DNA from: Spirochaetales bacterium | GTDB lineage: Bacteria; Spirochaetota; Spirochaetia; B11-G9 | DNA: 10,725 nt | NCBI GenBank assembly: GCA_027077185.1 | Contig: JALTGJ010000212.1 | Span: 1 to 10,725, forward strand | Direction: 5' to 3' | Part shown: one piece after another, positions 6,986 through 10,725 of the stretch | Layout of the letters: each line of letters opens with the position of its first letter | Position numbering within the stretch: position 1 is the first letter of the stretch | Translations under genes and position numbers: made by a program | Notes under the pieces: model-generated | What the model saw: only the letters and a program-made list of their open reading frames with translations | Databases searched by the model: none | What the model was told of the DNA's origin: nothing

Positions 6986-7222
6986 TTATTCCAGCTCAGA
7001 CTGTTTAAATTCCTGGTATATTTCCTCTATTTTCTTTAAATGCTCTTTTGGTGCACTAATATGACCCCAGCCTTTCTGAGTCTGGAACAAATTTATAAAG
7101 GGAGATGTAGAATATGAGATCATTACATGAGGAATCTTCTCTTCAGTTAAAATACCATCCATAAAAGCGGCTTCAAAAGAAGTATCAATCTCTACAAGCC
7201 GCTTTTTTTTCTTTTTCTTCAA
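6986..7222 (-). CDS. small DUF2007-like protein, translationally coupled to the lipoprotein gene
   Basis: The 78-aa product is cytoplasmic, with no signal or membrane segment. After a basic start (MKKKKKKR), residues 9-74 follow the DUF2007 layout: a short strand, a helix with FEAAFMDGILTEEKIPHVM (change of location or sequence, then a short-lived strand), a central GWGHISAPKE and a final helix. This resemblance is by pattern and moderate only; that family is annotated as putative signal-transducing and has no settled biochemical role. The start TTG (7222) overlaps the upstream stop as TTGA, and no Shine-Dalgarno is visible, so translation probably depends on ribosomes finishing the lipoprotein gene. 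The first codons contain a run of eight A residues, a possible slippage site. Confidence 0.65.
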   Translation of the reverse strand: MKKKKKKRLVEIDTSFEAAFMDGILTEEKIPHVMISYSTSPFINLFQTQKGWGHISAPKEHLKKIEEIYQEFKQSELE

Positions 7223-7623
7223 AATTGACTAGTACCGTTTATGGTGCAGGACATTATTTTCCAGTTTTCACCACTAAAAAAGTCTCCGGCATCTTTCATA
7301 TTTAATACTATTGTTGCATTTGTAAAATCTTTAGAGTTAAAAATAGCAGTTACAGAATCGGACCCTTCTGTTATATCTGTAATCGAAAATAAATTAGAAT
7401 TGGGATCCCATGTGCCCGTATTCCAATAAGTAGCATCCAAAGTATTATAACTTGCTGCATCAGGATGAATGTTATCAATAATATTTGTCCTACTGCCATT
7501 TAGATCGACTACGAAAAGACCTACTCTATCGGTCATAGTCGTGCCCACACCAAGAAGACTGCATGAGGACACTGCCAAAGCTGCAAATAGAATAATTAAA
7601 CCAACTCTCAATTTTCTTTTCAT
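7219..7623 (-). CDS. small lipoprotein of unknown function
   Basis: The 134-aa protein has a lipoprotein signal: basic MKRKLR, a hydrophobic core and lipobox V-S-S-C with Cys21. Residue 22 is Ser and no Asp follows, so outer-membrane sorting is possible. The mature part (about 113 aa) is rich in Asn, Asp, Thr and Ser with beta-like segments and one further Cys near the C-terminus (IMSCTING). I recognise no family. ATG 7623 is preferred because AGGAGTGG lies upstream with 4-7 nt spacing; the frame continues 10 codons upstream without a better site. It shares a message with the DUF2007-like gene, which it overlaps by 4 nt. The gap to the FecR gene upstream (about 100 nt) contains a possible promoter. 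Confidence 0.8.
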   Translation of the reverse strand: MKRKLRVGLIILFAALAVSSCSLLGVGTTMTDRVGLFVVDLNGSRTNIIDNIHPDAASYNTLDATYWNTGTWDPNSNLFSITDITEGSDSVTAIFNSKDFTNATIVLNMKDAGDFFSGENWKIMSCTINGTSQF

Positions 7624-7663
7624 TTTACCACTCCTATTATCGCTTTTGAACACTTTCTTTTAA

Positions 7664-7672
7664 TTTATATCA
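7664..7672 (-). promoter_or_regulatory. possible extended -10 promoter for the lipoprotein/DUF2007-like pair
   Basis: On the minus strand the sequence is TGATATAAA, matching TGnTATAAT at all but the last base, 40 nt before the ATG at 7623. No good -35 element is seen at the right distance, which extended -10 promoters can tolerate. Read-through from the FecR gene upstream is also possible. Confidence 0.35.
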
Positions 7673-7724
7673 ACACAATAATTCATAATCTTTTTATCAT
7701 TCCTACTTATACACATCTCAAGCA

Positions 7725-8735
7725 TTAGAGATCCCTGGGGTTCATATATGGTACTATATGTATCTCAAAACTATCTAAAATTCTATTATAATTTGAAAGA
7801 AACTCTTTATAAACAGCATTTCCAGCATCCATAATATACTTACTCTTCATCTCCAGATAGAGTTTACCCATTATATATCTTCTAAAAGAAAGTGCGGAAA
7901 GAATATAGTACCGTATATTTAGATACATAGGTGCTTCCAGCAGTATTAAAGGCTGAATATTTTTTTTGAAAAATTTATCAGCTTCATCCTGTTTATTTGA
8001 TTTTTTGAGTTTTTCCAATTCACTTTGAAAATCTATTTTTTTCTGAGCATTTGAAGTTCTATTTTCTTCAAGACTTTTAATATCAGCAACATAATTATTT
8101 AATTGCTTATTAAATCTAATCAAACCAGATAAAGGATCTGCAATCAGGGATTCATATTTTTCCTTATTCCAGGAGGCAAAGTCCATTTCACGCCCCAGAA
8201 GACTGAATTTTTCTCCGGGAGCTTCCCCCGGGCGAACCTCTACCCCTTCATCCTTCTTTAAATCTACAGTAGAACCTTCAGACTCTACAGAAACGAGACC
8301 GCTGGTAACAGCAATTAATGTTGACCCGTCTTCCCCTGCATAGACAGTAAGCTCCGTCCCCCGGATACCTGCAACCATACTTGGAGTAGCTATTCTAGGC
8401 TCTGCACCAAGAAGTTTTCCAAATTTAAAGGAAACAGACCCTACAGTAGTAGCCAAAACAGTTTTTCTGCCTGAATCGGTTTCAATTTCCCTAATTGTAA
8501 AAATTGATTCCGGCTTTACAGTAATCGAGCTGAGATCCTTCTGCTCCAACTCTGCATAGCTGTCCTCTCCGGTTACAACAGAATCCCCGGCCTTCAAACT
8601 ATCCCCTGGGAATGCCTCAAAAGTATCCCCTGCTGACTTAATATCTACCCAGCCGTCTACAAACACCAACTCTGCATTCTGAGCAAAAACAGAAACAGAA
8701 AGAACTGATAAAAAAATTATTACTATGTATTTCAT
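7725..8735 (-). CDS. exported FecR-domain protein with helical C-terminal domain
   Basis: The 336-aa protein has a signal peptide (cleavage likely after V-F-A, near residue 18). A full FecR domain covers about 23-170: GDSVVTGEDSYAELEQ (residues 50-65), the run SITVKPESIFTIREI, GSVSFKFG, the signature VAGIRGTE (121-128) and the final LKKDEGVEVRPGE. Residues 185-336 form a separate mainly helical region, with a likely coiled coil at about 205-260 (many Lys/Glu/Asn) followed by a tyrosine-rich helical part I do not recognise. No transmembrane anchor is seen after the signal, and there is no sigma-factor gene nearby, so this is not the classical iron-dicitrate sensor. ATG 8735 overlaps the stop of the upstream lipoprotein gene (ATGA). 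No strong Shine-Dalgarno precedes it, so translational coupling is expected. The two products are probably made together and may interact at the envelope. Confidence 0.85.
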   Translation of the reverse strand: MKYIVIIFLSVLSVSVFAQNAELVFVDGWVDIKSAGDTFEAFPGDSLKAGDSVVTGEDSYAELEQKDLSSITVKPESIFTIREIETDSGRKTVLATTVGSVSFKFGKLLGAEPRIATPSMVAGIRGTELTVYAGEDGSTLIAVTSGLVSVESEGSTVDLKKDEGVEVRPGEAPGEKFSLLGREMDFASWNKEKYESLIADPLSGLIRFNKQLNNYVADIKSLEENRTSNAQKKIDFQSELEKLKKSNKQDEADKFFKKNIQPLILLEAPMYLNIRYYILSALSFRRYIMGKLYLEMKSKYIMDAGNAVYKEFLSNYNRILDSFEIHIVPYMNPRDL

Positions 8736-9193
8736 GACAATGGACCCGTAAAACCAAAAATAAATGGATATCGTCCCTTTCTGCCGGATAAAAGAAGTAT
8801 AAAGTCCCCACCGGGTCCACTTACACGAACAATAACTGCTGTTGAAGGAACGTATTTATCAAAAAAAGTAGAAACCTCCATAGTATCTCCAAACAGAAGT
8901 CTGGATTTATCCGTTAAAGGTTCAACAGTAAAATATTCGGATCCATCCAGTTTAAAACCGGCTTTTGTAATCCTTGTCCAGAAAAAATTGGCATCTGTAC
9001 TTCTGGCTACAATTTCACCGTCAATAAGCATTGGAATTGATGTCATCGCCGTCATTTTCTCTGTGTTTCCTGTATTATACAGGTCGATAAATCTCTCTAT
9101 AGCCCTGTCATTGGGGACAGCCTTCATTGTTGTACATGAGGTCAGAACAATAAACATCAATACAGATACTGATGCAATTATTTTTTTCTTCAT
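8732..9193 (-). CDS. lipoprotein of unknown function coupled to FecR-domain protein
   Basis: The 153-aa precursor has a lipoprotein signal with lipobox L-T-S-C (Cys20) after MKKK and a hydrophobic core. Mature residues about 28-60 (DRAIERFIDLYNTGNTEKM) recall the start of NTF2-like or SnoaL-like folds: an amphipathic helix, then a strand set. The sequence is too divergent to assign. ATG 9193 is chosen because AAGGAAGGAG lies 6 nt upstream; the frame extends 10 codons further without that support. The stop overlaps the start of the FecR gene by 4 nt. The receiver gene ends 85 nt upstream with no clear promoter between, so this may be the second gene of a receiver-lipoprotein-FecR message. Confidence 0.8.
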   Translation of the reverse strand: MKKKIIASVSVLMFIVLTSCTTMKAVPNDRAIERFIDLYNTGNTEKMTAMTSIPMLIDGEIVARSTDANFFWTRITKAGFKLDGSEYFTVEPLTDKSRLLFGDTMEVSTFFDKYVPSTAVIVRVSGPGGDFILLLSGRKGRYPFIFGFTGPLS

Positions 9194-9246
9194 CCAATAC
9201 TCCTTCCTTCTGCCTTCTAACAATTGTCCGAACCGGTTGCCGAGTG

Positions 9247-9262
9247 TTTTGCCCCGGCAAAA
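9247..9262 (-). terminator. possible hairpin between receiver and lipoprotein genes
   Basis: TTTTGCC (9247-9253) and GGCAAAA (9256-9262) form 7-bp arms around CC. An alternative, mutually exclusive pairing is TTGCCG (9237-9242) with CGGCAA (9255-9260). No T-run follows on the minus strand, so it may attenuate rather than end transcription, or reduce the yield of downstream genes. Confidence 0.3.
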
Positions 9263-9278
9263 TGTATCGAGGTAACCA

Positions 9279-9704
9279 CTAGCTATTCAATACGTAGCTG
9301 AGTCTTTCTATTACTTTATCACGGTTTAAAGGTTTTACAATATAATTACTTGCACCAAGCATAAATGATTTTTTTACAAGGTCCTGTTTGCCCAATGCAC
9401 TTACCATTACTACCTTTGCCTTATTGTCAAATTCAACAATTCTTTCCATTGCAGTAATACCATCCAGGCCGGGCATGGTAATATCCATTGTTACCAGATC
9501 TATTTCGTTTTTCATATCCTTATATTTATCAACTGCTTCTGCTCCATGAGCAGCAGTTGCAGCAATTTCAAACCCTTCAGAACTAAGAATTTTTGATAAT
9601 TGTTTTTTTACAAATTTTGAATCATCAACAATTAAAACCCTGTAGGGAGTTCCATCTTTTTTTATACCGCATGAACCTTCAGTCTTAGAAAAATCTGTCT
9701 GCAA
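9279..9704 (-). CDS. stand-alone CheY-like response regulator receiver
   Basis: The 141-aa protein is a single receiver domain (about 22-140) with a 20-residue N-terminal extension (MQTDFSKTEGSCGIKKDGTP). The acidic pocket is VDD (D27, D28), the phosphorylation site D74 is in TMDITMPGLDG, the switch Ser is S102 (VSALG), the switch aromatic Y121 and the conserved Lys K124 (YIVKPL). All catalytic residues are present, so it should be phosphorylated by a kinase encoded elsewhere. There is no output domain, so it acts by protein contact (flagellar motor or another partner) or as a phosphate sink. The start is TTG at 9704 with GGGAGT 6 nt upstream; the next in-frame ATG lies inside the domain. It is the first of the minus-strand series, and its leader region is shared with the divergent omptin gene. 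Confidence 0.92.
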   Translation of the reverse strand: MQTDFSKTEGSCGIKKDGTPYRVLIVDDSKFVKKQLSKILSSEGFEIAATAAHGAEAVDKYKDMKNEIDLVTMDITMPGLDGITAMERIVEFDNKAKVVMVSALGKQDLVKKSFMLGASNYIVKPLNRDKVIERLSYVLNS

Positions 9705-9733
9705 TTAATTACTCCCTTCTATTTTTTAGTTAT

Positions 9734-9765
9734 GCTAATAGTTTATAAAATTACAGACTATTAGC
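9734..9765. repeat. inverted repeat, candidate operator in the divergent promoter region
   Basis: GCTAATAGT (9734-9742) and ACTATTAGC (9757-9765) are perfect 9-nt inverted arms separated by 14 AT-rich nt. The spacing of centres is about 23 nt, so the two half-sites would sit on nearly the same face of the helix about two turns apart. It is not followed by a T-run and lies upstream of both genes, so a terminator is unlikely. Confidence 0.5.
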
Positions 9766-9859
9766 AAGGGCAAATTGGTATTATTTATAAAATAATTGAA
9801 CTTTTTAAGCTGGACTACTTTTTTATTTTTAAAGTGTTAATATGTGTTACATTCATAAT

Positions 9860-9864
9860 GGAGG
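9860..9864 (+). promoter_or_regulatory. Shine-Dalgarno that selects a TTG start for the omptin gene
   Basis: GGAGG ends 5 nt before TTG 9870. An in-frame ATG (9858) overlaps this motif and has no site of its own, so TTG is preferred. Confidence 0.7.
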
Positions 9865-9869
9865 CGTTC

Positions 9870-10725
9870 TTGAAACATAGTAATTACTACACTGCATTAG
9901 TACTGCTTATACTAATCACTCCAAAAATTAGTATTTTTTCTGAGCCAGTATCACCCATAAGTATAAAAACTCACCATAAGAAAAGTTTTTTTGAAGGTAT
10001 AGATTTTTATCTGGGTACCGGTCTTGGCTACCTGAACGGTCAGTACCGCGAAATTGTTTATCCATCTGCAGGATGGGAAAACCCCTATCTTAGTGAATTA
10101 CTATGGAACATTGATAACATATTTCTTATAAATCTGGATTTGGGTGCAGCTAAAGGACCATGGTCTCTTGATTTATCCCTGGCTACTGCAGTAACAAAGG
10201 GCACCGGAATAATGGAAGACTATGATTGGGGAGATTCCACAATTACAGATTGGACTAACTGGTCGACAAGTCAAATATTTTTGGATAAATCGTTTTTTCT
10301 CGATGTAACTTCAGGTTATAGATACACCATTAACCGGTACTTTACTATTCCGATTAAATTCGGCTACAAGCTGAATTACCTTGACTGGGAAGATAAATCT
10401 GGCAGGTATATCTACTATTGGGATTTTTACAATAATGCATATTTTAGTAATCCACCGAAATCTGGAGATTTTGGCGGTGTAAACGGCATTGACTACAAGG
10501 TAATACAAAATATTTTTTACGCTTCATCCGGTATTCTTTTTACACTGGGGAATATAACAACTGGATTAAATCTTTTCCTATCCCCATTTATTTATACATG
10601 GGATCTTGATCATCATATTCTCCGGAATCTTTACTTTCTTGACTCATTTACTGCTAAGTTCTGGTATAGGACTGAACTCACAGTAAAACTAAAAACAGGA
10701 TTACAGGGAGGTTTCCTATTTACTG
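9870..10725 (+). CDS. omptin-family outer-membrane protease, 3' end cut by the window
   Basis: The visible part is 285 codons with no stop; omptins are about 300 aa before processing, so perhaps one beta-strand is missing. A signal peptide covers about 1-24 (cleavage near I-F-S). Omptins are ten-stranded barrels whose active site faces outward and cleaves surface peptides, typically at dibasic or Arg sites. The two catalytic pairs are seen: D117 and D119 in EDYDWGDS (OmpT Asp83/Asp85) and D247 with H249 in WDLDHH (OmpT Asp210/His212). Other matching stretches are YREIVYPSAGWENPYLSELLW near the N-terminus and TDWTNWST after the first pair. The family's usual LPS-binding requirement cannot be judged here. 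The start is TTG 9870 with GGAGG. It is divergent from the receiver gene, so co-regulation is possible. Specificity and substrate are unknown. Confidence 0.85.
   Translation, partial: MKHSNYYTALVLLILITPKISIFSEPVSPISIKTHHKKSFFEGIDFYLGTGLGYLNGQYREIVYPSAGWENPYLSELLWNIDNIFLINLDLGAAKGPWSLDLSLATAVTKGTGIMEDYDWGDSTITDWTNWSTSQIFLDKSFFLDVTSGYRYTINRYFTIPIKFGYKLNYLDWEDKSGRYIYYWDFYNNAYFSNPPKSGDFGGVNGIDYKVIQNIFYASSGILFTLGNITTGLNLFLSPFIYTWDLDHHILRNLYFLDSFTAKFWYRTELTVKLKTGLQGGFLFT

Larger units (their letters stand above)
9705..9869. promoter_or_regulatory. divergent intergenic region between receiver and omptin genes
   Basis: This 165-nt AT-rich stretch must contain both promoters. On the plus strand the clearest candidate is an extended -10, TGTTAATAT, close to 9836-9843, with a poor -35. 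On the minus strand, TATAAA lies inside the inverted repeat at 9734-9765, with -35-like TTG motifs at unusual distances. No promoter can be assigned with confidence. Confidence 0.4.

Noticed and set aside
5897..8735. Classical FecR iron-dicitrate signalling
   Set aside because: No ECF sigma factor or TonB-dependent receptor is encoded in the window, and both FecR-type proteins start with cleavable signals rather than a cytoplasmic anti-sigma domain.
10311..10508. 65-aa minus-strand open frame
   Set aside because: It is antisense to the omptin gene and has no independent support.
1..10725. CRISPR array, tRNA or rRNA genes
   Set aside because: No regularly spaced direct repeats and no tRNA- or rRNA-like sequence was seen by eye.

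Overview
The window looks like chromosomal DNA from an AT-rich, diderm, fermentative anaerobe, most likely a spirochaete (Spirochaeta/Treponema-like). The clues are small lipoproteins with a relaxed lipobox, two FecR-type exported proteins with no partner sigma factor or TonB receptor, an omptin-type outer-membrane barrel and a very long 2-hydroxyacyl-CoA dehydratase activase. This taxonomic guess is inference; no rRNA or other marker gene is present.

Layout. Bases 1-246 hold a good promoter for the first gene and possibly the start of a leftward gene cut by the window edge. A plus-strand gene (253-888) encodes a 211-aa exported protein of unknown function. It converges on a 1410-aa minus-strand protein (946-5178) with two complete activase ATPase modules, a Cys cluster, DUF2229 and a dehydratase-subunit-like tail. 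A 41-nt near-perfect palindrome separates the two stops. Upstream of the activase lies a degenerate IS1595-like mini-element (5207-5815). It has terminal inverted repeats, an extra direct copy of its left end, and a short ORF keeping only the zinc-ribbon and HTH part of the transposase.

From 9704 down to 5897 six minus-strand genes follow: a stand-alone CheY-like receiver, a lipoprotein, a FecR-domain protein, a second lipoprotein, a small DUF2007-like protein, and an exported protein with a shortened FecR-like domain followed by TPR repeats. Two of the junctions are 4-nt stop/start overlaps, which implies translational coupling. I read the set as an envelope-associated locus, possibly under the receiver's control, but no function is proven.

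Divergent from the receiver, with a 9-bp-arm inverted repeat between them, is an omptin-family outer-membrane protease (9870 to the window end). Its two Asp and Asp/His catalytic motifs are intact, and its last strand or so is cut off by the edge.

Four genes (receiver, DUF2007-like, FecR/TPR, omptin) appear to start with TTG, three of them behind strong Shine-Dalgarno sequences. No tRNA, rRNA, CRISPR array or replication origin was seen.
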